This document shows, in pieces, positions 1-8,910 of a DNA stretch of 64,000 nt. The stretch's first letter is position 1; each line of letters begins with the position of its first letter. The stretch is from contig NZ_CP083952.1 of NCBI RefSeq assembly GCF_006442545.2, forward strand, positions 1,488,001 through 1,552,000, written 5' to 3'. This DNA comes from Mesorhizobium sp. B2-1-8. Its GTDB lineage: Bacteria; Pseudomonadota; Alphaproteobacteria; Rhizobiales; Rhizobiaceae. Both the position numbers and the translations under genes were made by a program. Below the pieces are notes generated by a model. That model was not told the origin of the DNA. It did no database searches and worked only from the letters and a program-made list of their open reading frames with translations.

Positions 1-67
1 TCACCTTTGCACCGTTACAAAGCGCGATTAAATTCGTTTTATCGCAAAAAGAAAATCAACGAAGGGG

Positions 68-481
68 ATGATGATGCATGCGAAAGTCCAGATCACCAGC
101 AGCAACCGCTTTCAGGCTCCGGAGCGCGCTGACCGCCGCCCGAAGCTGGCGCTTCGCCAGCGTGCCAGCGACCACCCGATGGCAATGTTCATGGCGTTGG
201 CTGCTTGCGCCTTCGCCGGCATGGCGTTCACGCCGACGGTCGGCCCAGCCTTCGCTTCGTTGAATCCGCCCGCCAACATCATCGATGGGGCGCCGACCAC
301 GACCACGACAGCCCGCCTGCCGATGCCCGCGATCGATTTCGCCTGCAAGGGGCAGGCCTGGGGCGCCGAGAGCGTGGATTGCCTGCGCGCCATTGCCGAG
401 CAGTCCGGAACGCACAAGGCCCGCGCGATCCGGATGATCGCCAACGCCGCGCCGCTGACCAGCACGCCCAACATCTTCTGA
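68..481 (+). CDS. Hypothetical exported or membrane-anchored protein
   Basis: A 137-residue protein of no family I recognise. A hydrophobic stretch of about 25 residues starts near residue 38 and ends in an Ala-x-Ala-like site (GPAFA), followed by a short polar region with a Thr run (about residues 77-81) and two cysteines. This suggests secretion or one membrane anchor with an unusually long basic N-terminal tail. Three ATG codons follow each other at 68, 71 and 74. The GAAGGG at 61-66 is best spaced for 74, and an internal ATG at 179 would place the hydrophobic segment as an ordinary signal peptide. The gene stands alone and faces the histidine kinase gene tail to tail. Function unknown. 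Confidence 0.55.
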   Translation: MMMHAKVQITSSNRFQAPERADRRPKLALRQRASDHPMAMFMALAACAFAGMAFTPTVGPAFASLNPPANIIDGAPTTTTTARLPMPAIDFACKGQAWGAESVDCLRAIAEQSGTHKARAIRMIANAAPLTSTPNIF

Positions 482-502
482 TTTCTGTCTCTGGATTTGC
501 CT

Positions 503-543
503 GGCATGATCCCGAAAACCGGTTCGCGTTTGGGGATCATGCC
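503..543. repeat. Palindromic intergenic repeat, possible terminator
   Basis: Perfect 11-bp inverted arms (GGCATGATCCC at 503-513, GGGATCATGCC at 533-543) flank a 19-base centre containing CGAAAACCGGTTCG. The CATGATCCCGAAAA core resembles a dispersed palindromic repeat that I recall from rhizobial intergenic regions. It lies between two converging genes, so the transcript hairpin may also help end transcription, although no clear T tract follows. Confidence 0.6.
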
Positions 544-611
544 CTGACCTCCCCGAGCGTCCTCCAGCGCTCCCTTCGGCTCCCGCCGCGATGTCGGCCG
601 GGGGCCTCTTT

Positions 612-2699
612 TTATGCTTTCAACGCGGCCTGCTCGGCAATGGTCGAAAGCACGCTGCGCACGTCCAGCGTGCTGAACGGCTTTTCGAGGATCTGTGGTC
701 GCTGCTGCGCCGGCAAGGCTTCGATTTCAGCCTTCGCGCCGATGAGGTCGCCGGTGACCAGCACGAAGCGCCGCGCCAGGTCGGGCCGCTCGGCGAGCAG
801 TTCGCGGTAGATAGAAATGCCTGATGTGCCGGGCATGCGCAGATCCGAAAAGACGATGTCCGGCGGCATGTGACCGCTCAAGGTGGCGGCGCCCGATTCC
901 CATACCGGCGCGATCCGCGACTTGATGCCCATCAATTCGAGAATGTCGGACAAGGAGCCGGCGACGTCAGGCTCATCATCGATGATCAGCGCATGGCGCA
1001 GGCCGCTCGATCGTGGCTGGCTTTCGCCAGCGGCGGCGATGCCCGCCGAGATGGCCGGCAACTGGACGACGAAACGCGCGCCTCTCGGCTGCACTTCCTC
1101 GAACCAGACATTGCCGTTGTGCCGCTCGATGATGGATTTCGAAATCGACAGGCCGATCCCGGTGCCCACACCGACCGGCTTGGTGGTGAAATAGGATTCG
1201 AAAATGCGCGAACGGATGGCTTCGGGAATGCCGGGCCCGTTGTCCTCGACCGAGAAGCAGGGATTGCCCCGGTCGCCGCGGAAGCTCCGCACCTTGATCA
1301 GCCGGTCGCCGGCGATGCCAGCCAGGGCATGCTGGCTGTTGATGAGGAAATTGGCCGCCACCTGCGTCACGTGGTCGGCGTCGGCCATGGCCAGCAGGGG
1401 ACCCGGCGCGAAATCGGTGTCGATGATGATGCCGCTCGAGCGCGCGCCGTAGGCGGTCACCTCGAGAGCGGCGCGGATCACCTGGTTGAGATCGGTCTCG
1501 GTCTGCGCCGCGGGATGGAGGCGGACCATCGACAGGAAGCTCTTGACGATGCGCCCGCAGCGCTCGGCGGCGGCGCGCACTTTTTCGGCACGGACCTTGG
1601 TCTGCGGGTCCGAGGCGAATTCATGCAGCAGCGTCGATTGCGCGACCACAACCGCCAGCGGGTTGTTGAGCTCGTGCGAAACGCCCGCGAGCAGCGAGCC
1701 CATCGCAGCCATCTTCTCGTTCTGGTGCAGCTTCTCGCGCTGCCGGTTGATCTCCTCCTCGGCGCGCAGCCTCTCGCGCAAGTCGCGGATGGAGCCGAAG
1801 ATCAGCCGGCGGTCGGCGACCCGCATCTCGGTCGCCGTCAGCTCGATCGGGAAGACCTCGCCGGCGGCATTCTGCGTCACCGTCTCGAGCCGCTGGCCGA
1901 CCATCGGCGCTCCGCGGCCGGACATGTAGTCGGCGCCTGAGGCATAACCCTTGCGGTAGTATTCCGGAACGACGGTGTCGAGCAGGTCCTTGCCGAGAAT
2001 GTCGCTGCGCTGGAAGCCGAACATCTTTTCCGCGGCCGGATTGAATTCGATGATCGACCCGGCCTCGTCGATGACGATGATGGCATCGAGCGAGGCCTGC
2101 AGCATGGTGCGGCGGATCACCTCGCTGGCGTGGGCGTCGGAGGGGGAGTGTTCGATGGCGTCGCCGATGGCGAGCGCGATGATGTGCAGCGTCGCCTCTT
2201 CCTCGTCGGTCCATTCACGCTCCTCGACGCAATCATTGACGGCGAGCGTGCCCCAGAGATGGCCGTGCGCGAAGACCGACACCGACAGGAACGACTTGAT
2301 GTTCTGCTTTTCGAAATCCGCCCTCAGGAACCCTTCGAGATCGCGCGTGTGGCCGGCGAAGATCTTGCCCTGCCGCTCATCCTCGGCCAGCCGCTCCAGC
2401 AGCGGATCCGAATTGACGATCGACTGCATGATGACGGTCGGTGAGGCCAGTTCGCCGCCGAAATCGGGGTCGATCCAGTAGGCGGCGACCGACTGGGCGA
2501 AACCTTGGCCGGGCAATTCGAGCAGGCGGAACAGGATACCGCGCTGGCACTCCATGGCGTCGCAAAGCGTTGCCAGTATGCCGTCCATTTCGCGCTGCCA
2601 GTCGCCGGCCTCGCGCAGCCGGCGCACGACACGCACGGCCGCCATGGCCGCGCCTTGCCTGAAGCCCTGCATATCCGTGCTTGCTGTCTCGCCCGTCAT
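612..2699 (-). CDS. Hybrid sensor histidine kinase (GAF-PAS-HisKA-HATPase-REC)
   Basis: A 695-residue cytosolic sensor kinase with no membrane segment. Domains in order: GAF-like sensor (about 20-175), PAS (about 195-310, with IDEAGSIIEFNPAAEKMFG), a coiled linker, HisKA with the phospho-accepting His342 in VSHELNNPL, HATPase with the N box FLINSQHA, G1 DNGPGIP and G2 GVGTGIGLS, and a C-terminal receiver (about 570-690) whose acceptor is Asp619 in FSDLRMPG, with the conserved Lys in EKPF. The signal is unknown. The C-terminal receiver can act as a phosphate sink or auxiliary output. An OmpR-type regulator lies 79 bp upstream on the same strand and is the likely partner. Confidence 0.9.
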   Translation of the reverse strand: MTGETASTDMQGFRQGAAMAAVRVVRRLREAGDWQREMDGILATLCDAMECQRGILFRLLELPGQGFAQSVAAYWIDPDFGGELASPTVIMQSIVNSDPLLERLAEDERQGKIFAGHTRDLEGFLRADFEKQNIKSFLSVSVFAHGHLWGTLAVNDCVEEREWTDEEEATLHIIALAIGDAIEHSPSDAHASEVIRRTMLQASLDAIIVIDEAGSIIEFNPAAEKMFGFQRSDILGKDLLDTVVPEYYRKGYASGADYMSGRGAPMVGQRLETVTQNAAGEVFPIELTATEMRVADRRLIFGSIRDLRERLRAEEEINRQREKLHQNEKMAAMGSLLAGVSHELNNPLAVVVAQSTLLHEFASDPQTKVRAEKVRAAAERCGRIVKSFLSMVRLHPAAQTETDLNQVIRAALEVTAYGARSSGIIIDTDFAPGPLLAMADADHVTQVAANFLINSQHALAGIAGDRLIKVRSFRGDRGNPCFSVEDNGPGIPEAIRSRIFESYFTTKPVGVGTGIGLSISKSIIERHNGNVWFEEVQPRGARFVVQLPAISAGIAAAGESQPRSSGLRHALIIDDEPDVAGSLSDILELMGIKSRIAPVWESGAATLSGHMPPDIVFSDLRMPGTSGISIYRELLAERPDLARRFVLVTGDLIGAKAEIEALPAQQRPQILEKPFSTLDVRSVLSTIAEQAALKA

Positions 2700-2778
2700 T
2701 GTCAGCCGTCATTCCAGAGTCACGTCAATTCGATCGGCTGGCGACGGCTGCGGAGTGGAAACCCTGTGGGTCTGACGC

Positions 2779-3504
2779 TCAGTTGCCGTCGCCGGTCGGC
2801 AGCGAGAAGATATAGCCTTCGCCGCGCACCGTGCGCAGGAATTTCGGGTTGGCCGGATCAGTCTCGATCTTCTTGCGCAGCCGCATGATGCGGATATCGA
2901 CGGCGCGCGATGATTCCGGATCCTCGGTGAAGCCGATCGCCTCGGAGATCGCGGCCCTGGTCAGCAGCCGGTTGGCGCGGGTCAGGAAAACCTCCAGCAC
3001 GTCGAACTCGCTCTTGGCCATGTCGATCACCGTGCCGTTGGCGCCGGTGACCAGCCTGCCGTCGAGATCGGCCTGGAAGGAACCGAAAGCGACGGAGCGG
3101 CGGTCGGTCCTGGCTTTCCCTTCCTGCGGCTCCGTCGGCTGCGGGACACGGCGCAGCACGCTACGCACCCTGGCCAGCACTTCGCGCAGTTCATACGGCT
3201 TGACGATATAGTCGTCGGCGCCAAGCTCCAGCCCGACGATGCGGTCGAGCGCGGTGCCGGCGGCGGTCGCATAGATGATGCCGATCGGCATTTTCGAGCG
3301 CAGCCAGCGGCCGAGCGACAGGCCATCCTCGCCCGGCATGGCGATGTCGAGGATGGCCAGATGGAAGGGCTGCGTCTCGATCAGGCTGCGCGCGGCGGCC
3401 GCGGTTTCCGCGGTCGCCACGTCATAGCCGGCGGCGCCGAGATACTCGGCGACCGCGTCCCTCAGGTCGGGCTCGTCCTCGACGATGACAATTCTTGCCC
3501 GCAC
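2779..3504 (-). CDS. OmpR/PhoB-family response regulator
   Basis: Receiver domain followed by a winged-helix DNA-binding domain. The acidic pocket is EDEPD, the phospho-acceptor is the Asp of LAILDIAMPGEDG, and the switch Lys is in DDYIVKPYELREVLAR. The C-terminal part ends with the OmpR-type signature VDIRIMRLRKKIE...RTVRGEGYIF. The GTG start at 3504 is chosen because the receiver begins right after it and GGGAGCGAGA precedes it. In-frame ATGs at 3552 and 3564 would add an unconserved tail of 16-20 residues. It is co-directional with the hybrid kinase, which probably phosphorylates it, and divergent from a broken paralogue. Confidence 0.88.
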   Translation of the reverse strand: MRARIVIVEDEPDLRDAVAEYLGAAGYDVATAETAAAARSLIETQPFHLAILDIAMPGEDGLSLGRWLRSKMPIGIIYATAAGTALDRIVGLELGADDYIVKPYELREVLARVRSVLRRVPQPTEPQEGKARTDRRSVAFGSFQADLDGRLVTGANGTVIDMAKSEFDVLEVFLTRANRLLTRAAISEAIGFTEDPESSRAVDIRIMRLRKKIETDPANPKFLRTVRGEGYIFSLPTGDGN

Positions 3505-3597
3505 GATGCTCTCGCTCCCACTTTCAGTGGAAAGTAGATTGGGTATAAACATGATGTCCAGCACTCATATCCGGTTGCCAGGGAACGGTTGGAAAAC

Positions 3598-4313
3598 ATG
3601 GCCGCACGAGCCGTCATCGCGCTTGTTTCCGTCGCCGACGTCGTGGCGACCGAGCTTGCCGACCATCTCGAGCGGCGCGGTCATGACGTGCGCCAGGCGC
3701 GGCAGCCCTGGGAGGCGGAATCGCTGCTGGCGGGCGGAGGCATCGATGTCGTCGTCGTCGGCGACAGCCTCAGCCAGGCGGAAGGGCGGGATCTGCTCAG
3801 GCGTTATGGCGGCCAAGGCGGGGGCGGCCAAGGCGGGGGCGGCGAGCATGGACCGGATTTCATCTGATATGCCGGCCGGCCGATCTCCTCGACAAGGTGC
3901 TGGCGCTCGAGCTCGGCGCCGCCGACGTCGTCGAAAGTCCGCTCAATGTCAGGGAACTCGCCGCGCGTGTCGGCGGCCTGCTGTCGCGGCGCGGCAGGGG
4001 TACCCAGGAATTGATCGTGCTGGAGAACGCGACCGTCGATCTGAGATCGGCGATCGTCATGCATCGCTCGGGTACGCAGGAGCAGCTCTCGCCCGGCCAG
4101 GTGGCGCTGCTCAGGCTGTTCCTGGCGAGCCCGCGCAAGGTGCTGACGCGTGACGACATTATCGCAGCCGCGCCGGCCGAGAATGCCGACGCCTTCGATC
4201 GCTCGATCGACTCGCGCATCGTGCGGCTGCGCCGCAAGCTCGACACCGAGACCATCACCACCATACGCGGCGCCGGCTACAGGTTCGATCCGCCACGGCA
4301 GTTCGCCGACTGA
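3598..4313 (+). pseudogene. Frameshifted OmpR-like response regulator with degenerate receiver
   Basis: Two reading frames make one protein. From 3598 the first frame encodes the receiver start (ALVSVADVVATELADHLERRG) and stops at 3865-3867. A second frame carries the rest from about 3850 (FHLICRPADLLDKVLALELG) to 4313, including a complete winged-helix domain ending IVRLRRKL...IRGAGYRF. The switch between frames is consistent with loss of one base in the G-rich 15-bp tandem repeat at 3809-3838. The receiver was already atypical: the acidic pocket reads SVAD, and the acceptor position in VVVVGDSLSQAEG is Gly with Asp one place later. It could be a pseudogene, a strain-specific phase variant, a recoded gene or a sequencing error. 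The C-terminal part alone could start at GTG 3897. Confidence 0.75.
3809..3838 (+). repeat. 15-bp direct repeat (two copies) with G5 runs
   Basis: GCGGCCAAGGCGGGG occurs twice head to tail (3809-3823 and 3824-3838) and a partial third copy, GCGGCGAG, follows. The unit length is a multiple of three, so copy changes keep frame. A slip in one of the G5 runs does not, and this is where the response-regulator reading frame is broken. Confidence 0.85.
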
Positions 4314-4384
4314 CGGCTGTCTTTTCCAGCTGGTTCCCCGGATCAGCATCGGACTTTCCATTTCCGCGCCGATGCCCGCGAGAT

Positions 4385-4553
4385 TCAGCGCACCACCAGC
4401 AATGACGGGCCCGAGGCCATGTCGCCGCCGGCGGCGAACTCGCTTGCGTGGGCGCGCTCCTTGAGGAGCACGCTGGCGAGCGCGGCAAAGCCGAGCAGGC
4501 CCTGCGCGTAGAGCAGCGCGGAAAGCACGGAAGCTGCGAATCTTGTTTTCATG
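4385..4553 (-). CDS. Small hypothetical membrane or secreted protein (55 aa)
   Basis: Starts at ATG 4553 with a good GGGGAA ribosome site 7-12 bases upstream. The product has a Lys/Arg N-terminus, one hydrophobic segment of about 25 residues (ASVLSALLYAQGLLGFAALA) and a short polar tail. No family recognised. It lies 40 bp downstream of another small membrane gene on the same strand, so the two may form an operon. Evidence is limited to the start signal and the membrane segment. Confidence 0.45.
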
Positions 4554-4593
4554 ATCGGAATTCCCCAAAAAGATGATTGTGTCGCGGGTCGCT

Positions 4594-4926
4594 TCAGGAA
4601 ACTCCCGAAGTGCCCGCGCCGCCCACGGAGCCCCCCGTCGCGGCGCGGGCCTTCGGTCCTCTCGGCAGCAAGTTGCCGGAGGGGCCGCGCAATGCCAGCA
4701 GCCGAAGGCCAACCCGCCAGAGGGCCTTCAACCGGGCGATGCGCAGGCTGGAAACGATCCAGACCGTGGCGCAAAACAGAGCGACGTGCAGGGTCGAAAT
4801 CTCACTCGAACTCATCGCCGCCAGCTTCGCCACTTGCCCGCCGGCAATGGTGCCGACGCCGCCGATGGCCGCCGCAGCGATGCTGATCCTGAAGAGCCAG
4901 GACCGCGTGTTCGTTTTCGTTCCCAT
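4594..4926 (-). CDS. Small hypothetical two-helix membrane protein
   Basis: About 110 residues from ATG 4926. A longer in-frame start at 5043 only adds an Arg/Lys-rich stretch that looks non-coding. Two hydrophobic segments are visible, about residues 11-33 (ISIAAAAIGGVGTIAGG) and 44-63 (LHVALFCATVWIVSSL), followed by a basic, Gly/Pro-rich tail. No recognisable domain. Same strand as the 55-residue membrane protein just downstream. Moderate to low certainty. Confidence 0.4.
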   Translation of the reverse strand: MGTKTNTRSWLFRISIAAAAIGGVGTIAGGQVAKLAAMSSSEISTLHVALFCATVWIVSSLRIARLKALWRVGLRLLALRGPSGNLLPRGPKARAATGGSVGGAGTSGVS

Positions 4927-5266
4927 GGTCGTTGCCGTCTGTTTTCGTTGCGTCAACTTTTGCCTCCGGTCCGTATCCGGATCATGCCGCCAAATCCGCG
5001 CTTTGTTGCAGTTTGGTTTCGAAGCCGGCCTGGATCCTTTCATATGGCGAGAGTTCGAACTTTCGTTTCGGGGTGAATACCTATGTGCGTCATTCTCGAT
5101 CCCTTATTTGGGGTGCGGGCAATGCCGACGATGCGGGTCGGCTTGTTAACCAGAGGAAACAAATTCGAAACACAAACGAGCATTTTGCGAAATCCCTCCG
5201 AAACATGCCGCATGGATAAGCCGCTCATCGAATTGGAGCCGGCCGGCCGGCAGAGAGAGGGACGTC
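4927..5266. other. 340-bp intergenic region between small membrane gene and L,D-transpeptidase
   Basis: I see no convincing gene here. It separates divergent genes and must hold both promoters. The stretch from about 5140 to 5210 is more AT-rich than its surroundings and is the likeliest promoter area for the L,D-transpeptidase. A ribosome site, AGAGAGGGACGTC, stands just before 5267. Confidence 0.4.
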
Positions 5267-5722
5267 ATGCGCACCACCATTTCCGCAAAACTCATCAACA
5301 TCACCGCCGCGGCGCTCATGGGCAGCGCGCTTCTGTTCGGCGCCAACGCCGCTCATGCCGCCAACAGCATCGTGGCGCGCGTTTCACTGTCGCAGCAGGT
5401 CATGGAAGTCTCGGTCGACGGCCGGCCGACGTTCGCCTGGAAGGTTTCCACCGGCGATAGGGCGCATGTCACGCCGACCGGCTCGTTCAAGCCGACGCGC
5501 ATGCATGAGATGTGGTATTCGAAGAAGTACGACAACGCGCCGATGCCGCATTCGGTCTTCTTCAGCGGCGGCTACGCGGTTCACGCCACCTATGCCATCA
5601 AGCGTCTCGGCCAGCCGGCCTCGCATGGCTGCGTACGGCTGCATCCGGACAATGCCGCCGATTTCTACCAGCTCGTCGAGACCTTCGGTCCAGCCAACAC
5701 CAGCATCGTCATCGTCAAGTAG
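5267..5722 (+). CDS. L,D-transpeptidase (YkuD domain)
   Basis: A 151-residue secreted enzyme that cross-links peptidoglycan stems (3-3 links) or attaches proteins to the wall by acting on meso-diaminopimelate-containing peptides in the periplasm. The signal peptide covers about residues 1-32 (cleavage near AHAANS). The rest is one YkuD domain with His106 in YAVHATY and the catalytic motif SHGCVRL with Cys122. It is short for the family, with no LysM or other binding module. A GAGAGAGGGACG ribosome site precedes ATG 5267. It is single, with a strong terminator after it. Confidence 0.9.
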   Translation: MRTTISAKLINITAAALMGSALLFGANAAHAANSIVARVSLSQQVMEVSVDGRPTFAWKVSTGDRAHVTPTGSFKPTRMHEMWYSKKYDNAPMPHSVFFSGGYAVHATYAIKRLGQPASHGCVRLHPDNAADFYQLVETFGPANTSIVIVK

Positions 5723-5772
5723 CAGGCAGGTTGCCGCATTCGGACATGTGCCGGAGTTGCTGGAGCGACCGC

Positions 5773-5812
5773 CAAAAAAAGAGGCCGGGAAAATCCCGGC
5801 CTCTTTTGTTTC
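5773..5812. terminator. Bidirectional rho-independent terminator
   Basis: An 11-bp perfect stem (AGAGGCCGGGA 5780-5790, TCCCGGCCTCT 5794-5804) with an AAA loop is flanked by an A run on the left and a T-rich run on the right. It can therefore stop the L,D-transpeptidase transcript and the converging RND efflux transcript. Confidence 0.9.
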
Positions 5813-5826
5813 TTGCGCCTTGCGCC

Positions 5827-8800
5827 TCAGCTCGGCAGTGCTGGCATCAGCTTCGGATCCGGCTTTTCCGCCAGATTCGGCAGGTCCTTGCTGGCGATGA
5901 AGGTGTAGAACATGGGCACGACGAAGAGCGTGAACATGGTGCCGACCAGGATGCCGGTGAAGATGACCAGGCCCATCGAATAGCGGGCCGCGGCACCGGC
6001 GCCGCTGGAAACGATCAGCGGCACCACGCCCAGCGCCATCGCCGCCGTCGTCATCAGGATCGGCCGCAGGCGCACCTTGGCCGAGGCGATGATGGCATCA
6101 CGCCGCCGCATGCCGTGGATTTCGCGCTGCTGGTTGGCGAATTCGACCAGCAGGATGCCGTGCTTGGTGATCAGGCCGATCAGCGTGATCAGGCCGACCT
6201 GGGTATAGATGTTGAGCGTGCCGAGGCCCAGATTGAGCGGCACGATCGCGCCGAAGATCGACAATGGCACCGCCATCATGATGATCAGCGGATCGCGGAA
6301 GCTTTCAAACTGCGCCGCCAGCACCAGGTAGATGACGATGACGGCCGCGCCGAAAGCAATCAGGATCGTGTTGCCCTGTTCCTTCTCCTGCCGGGATTGG
6401 CCGGAATAGTCGATGAAGAAGGTGTCGGGCAGACTCTCCCTGGCAATGTCCTCGAGCACTTTCAAACCGTCGCCCGTGGTGACGCCAGGTAGCGGCAGCG
6501 CCGAGATCGTCGACGAGTTCAACTGGTTGAACTGCTCGATCGCCGCCGGCGAGGCATTGGTCGAAATCTTCACCACGGCCGACAGCGGCACCATCTCGCC
6601 CGTCACGCTGCGTACGAAGTATTCGCCGAGCTTTTCGGGGTTGTCGCGGAACTCCTGCGGCACCTGCGGGATGATGTCATAGCTGTTGGAGTCGCGGTCA
6701 AACTGCGCCACTTCGGCGCCGCCGACCAAAAGCGTCAGCGTCCGGCCGATATCGGCGATCGGCAGGTTGAGCGCGGCGGCGCGGTCGCGGTCGATGGTCA
6801 CCGTCACCTGTGGTGCGTCATAGGCCATCGAATTCTGCACGACGATGAAGCGGCCCGAGGCTTGCGCCTTGTTCTTGATCTTCTCGGCTTCCTCGTACAC
6901 CTGAGCGGAATCGCCGATCGAGCGCACCACCATGGAGATGGGCAAGCCGCCGCCGGAGCCCGGCAACGTCGGCGGCGCGAAGACAAACGCCTGGACGCCC
7001 GCCACCTTGGCGATGCGAGCCGTAATGTCGGCCTGCAGCTGCTTCGAATTGCGTTTCCGCTCCGCCCAATCCTTGAAGGCAAAACCGACGAAGGCGCTGT
7101 TGGTCGTGCCGCCGAACGCGACGGCCGAGAACTGTGCACGGGTTTCGGGAATATTCTTCACCAGGCCCAGGATCTGGTTCACGTAGGTCTCGGTGTAGTC
7201 GGAAGTCGCGTAGCGCGGCGCCGTCACGAGCGAGAGCAGGAAGCCCTGATCCTCTTCCGGCGCCAGTTCCGTCGAGGTCTTGGTGAACATGAAGCCGGTC
7301 ACGCCGACAAGCGCCAGCACGATGAGCAGCGTCAGCGGGCGATAGTTCAAAGAGCCGGTGACGGCGCGCTCGTAGACGTGCTCGACGCGCGAGAAGGTGC
7401 CGTCGACGATACGCTGGAAACGACCGGCATTGCCGGGCTTCAGCAGGCGCGCCGACATCATCGGCGTGATGGTGATGGCAATGACGCCCGACAATACCAC
7501 CGACCCGGCAAGCGTCACCGCGAATTCGCGGAACAGGGCGCCGGTCAGGCCGCCGGTGAAGGCCAGCGGCGCGAACACCGCCGCCAGCGTCATGGTCATG
7601 GCGACGATGGCCGACGCGATCTCGCGCATGCCGCTGAAGGCCGCCTGCATGGGCGGCATGTTGTCTTCTTCCATGTGGCGATGGATGTTTTCCACCACCA
7701 CGATGGCGTCGTCGACGACAAGACCGATCGCCAGCACCATGGCCAGCAGCGACAGAAGGTTGATCGAATAGCCCACCGCGAACAGAAGGAAGCAGACGCC
7801 GATCAGCGACAGCGGGATGGTGATGATCGGCATCATCACCGAGCGGAACGAGCCGAGGAACAGGAGGATGACGACGACGACGATGGCAACCGCCTCGGCG
7901 ATGGTCTTGAACACCTCGTCGATCGAGGCGCTGATCTGCCCGGTCGCGTCGTAGACGACCTCGATCGTCATGCCTTTGGGCAGCGTTTCCTGGATCTGCG
8001 GGACGAGCTTGGTGAGCGCCGCAGCGGTGGTCAGCGGGTTGGCCGCCGGAGTCGGGAAGATGGCGAGGAAGGTGCCGGGCTTGCCGTTGAAGGAGACCCT
8101 GGTGTCGGTGTTCGCTGCTGCCAGTTCGACACGAGCCACGTCGCGCAGGCGCACGACATTGCCGTCAGTCGAGCGCAATGGCAGCTCGGCGAAGGCCTGC
8201 GGTGTCTGCAGCGTCGAGCGCACGGTGATCGACGAAACGACATATTCGTTCTGGGTGTTGCCCGGCGCCGACAGGAAGTTGGAATTGTTGATCGCCGTCA
8301 GCACTTCGGCTGCCGTCACGCCGCGCGCGGCAAGCCTGACCGGGTCGATCCAGACGCGCATCGAGTATTCCTGGGCGCCGAAGATCTGCACATCGGCGAC
8401 GCCTTCGACGGTCGACATGCGGGGCCTGATGACGCGCTCGATATATTCGGTCAGCTGCTCCTTGGTCATGTTCGGATTCTGCATCGAGATGTACATCATC
8501 GCGAACTGCTGACCCGTACCCTTGACGATGACCGGGTCCTTGGAGGCGTCCGGCAAGGTGCCGCGCACCCCCTGGACCTTGGACAGCACTTCGGTCAGCG
8601 CCACGTCAGGGTTGGAGCCGAGCTTCATCTGCACCGTCACGGTGCTGGAGGACGGACGGCTGGACGAGGTGACGTAGTCGATGTTCTCGGTCGAGGCGAC
8701 GGCGCGCGCGATCGGGGCGGAAATGAAGCCTTGGATCAGGTCGGCGCTGGCACCGGGATAGGCCGTCGTGATGGTGATCGCCGTTTCGTCGACCTTCGGA

Positions 8801-8910
8801 TACTGCCGGATCGACAGGTTGAAGATGCCCTGGAAACCGAGCAGCAGGATCATGCAGGCAAGGACTGTCGAAAGAACGGGCCGGCGGATGAAGAGATCGG
8901 AAAAGCTCAT
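5827..8910 (-). CDS. RND efflux pump inner-membrane permease (AcrB/MexB family)
   Basis: A 1027-residue proton-driven drug exporter, the usual length for the HAE-1 family. N-terminal TM1 starts with FIRRPVLSTVLACMILLLG. Two large periplasmic loops each follow the first TM of a half. The proton-relay Asp pair lies in TM4 (GLVVDDAIVVVENIHRHM) and the partner Lys in TM10 (LITKHGILLVEFANQQ). It forms a tripartite pump with the adaptor encoded just upstream, whose stop overlaps this start in ATGA. No outer-membrane channel gene is present, so it probably uses a shared TolC-like protein. Substrate not predictable from sequence. Likely repressed by the divergent TetR protein. Confidence 0.95.
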   Translation of the reverse strand: MSFSDLFIRRPVLSTVLACMILLLGFQGIFNLSIRQYPKVDETAITITTAYPGASADLIQGFISAPIARAVASTENIDYVTSSSRPSSSTVTVQMKLGSNPDVALTEVLSKVQGVRGTLPDASKDPVIVKGTGQQFAMMYISMQNPNMTKEQLTEYIERVIRPRMSTVEGVADVQIFGAQEYSMRVWIDPVRLAARGVTAAEVLTAINNSNFLSAPGNTQNEYVVSSITVRSTLQTPQAFAELPLRSTDGNVVRLRDVARVELAAANTDTRVSFNGKPGTFLAIFPTPAANPLTTAAALTKLVPQIQETLPKGMTIEVVYDATGQISASIDEVFKTIAEAVAIVVVVILLFLGSFRSVMMPIITIPLSLIGVCFLLFAVGYSINLLSLLAMVLAIGLVVDDAIVVVENIHRHMEEDNMPPMQAAFSGMREIASAIVAMTMTLAAVFAPLAFTGGLTGALFREFAVTLAGSVVLSGVIAITITPMMSARLLKPGNAGRFQRIVDGTFSRVEHVYERAVTGSLNYRPLTLLIVLALVGVTGFMFTKTSTELAPEEDQGFLLSLVTAPRYATSDYTETYVNQILGLVKNIPETRAQFSAVAFGGTTNSAFVGFAFKDWAERKRNSKQLQADITARIAKVAGVQAFVFAPPTLPGSGGGLPISMVVRSIGDSAQVYEEAEKIKNKAQASGRFIVVQNSMAYDAPQVTVTIDRDRAAALNLPIADIGRTLTLLVGGAEVAQFDRDSNSYDIIPQVPQEFRDNPEKLGEYFVRSVTGEMVPLSAVVKISTNASPAAIEQFNQLNSSTISALPLPGVTTGDGLKVLEDIARESLPDTFFIDYSGQSRQEKEQGNTILIAFGAAVIVIYLVLAAQFESFRDPLIIMMAVPLSIFGAIVPLNLGLGTLNIYTQVGLITLIGLITKHGILLVEFANQQREIHGMRRRDAIIASAKVRLRPILMTTAAMALGVVPLIVSSGAGAAARYSMGLVIFTGILVGTMFTLFVVPMFYTFIASKDLPNLAEKPDPKLMPALPS

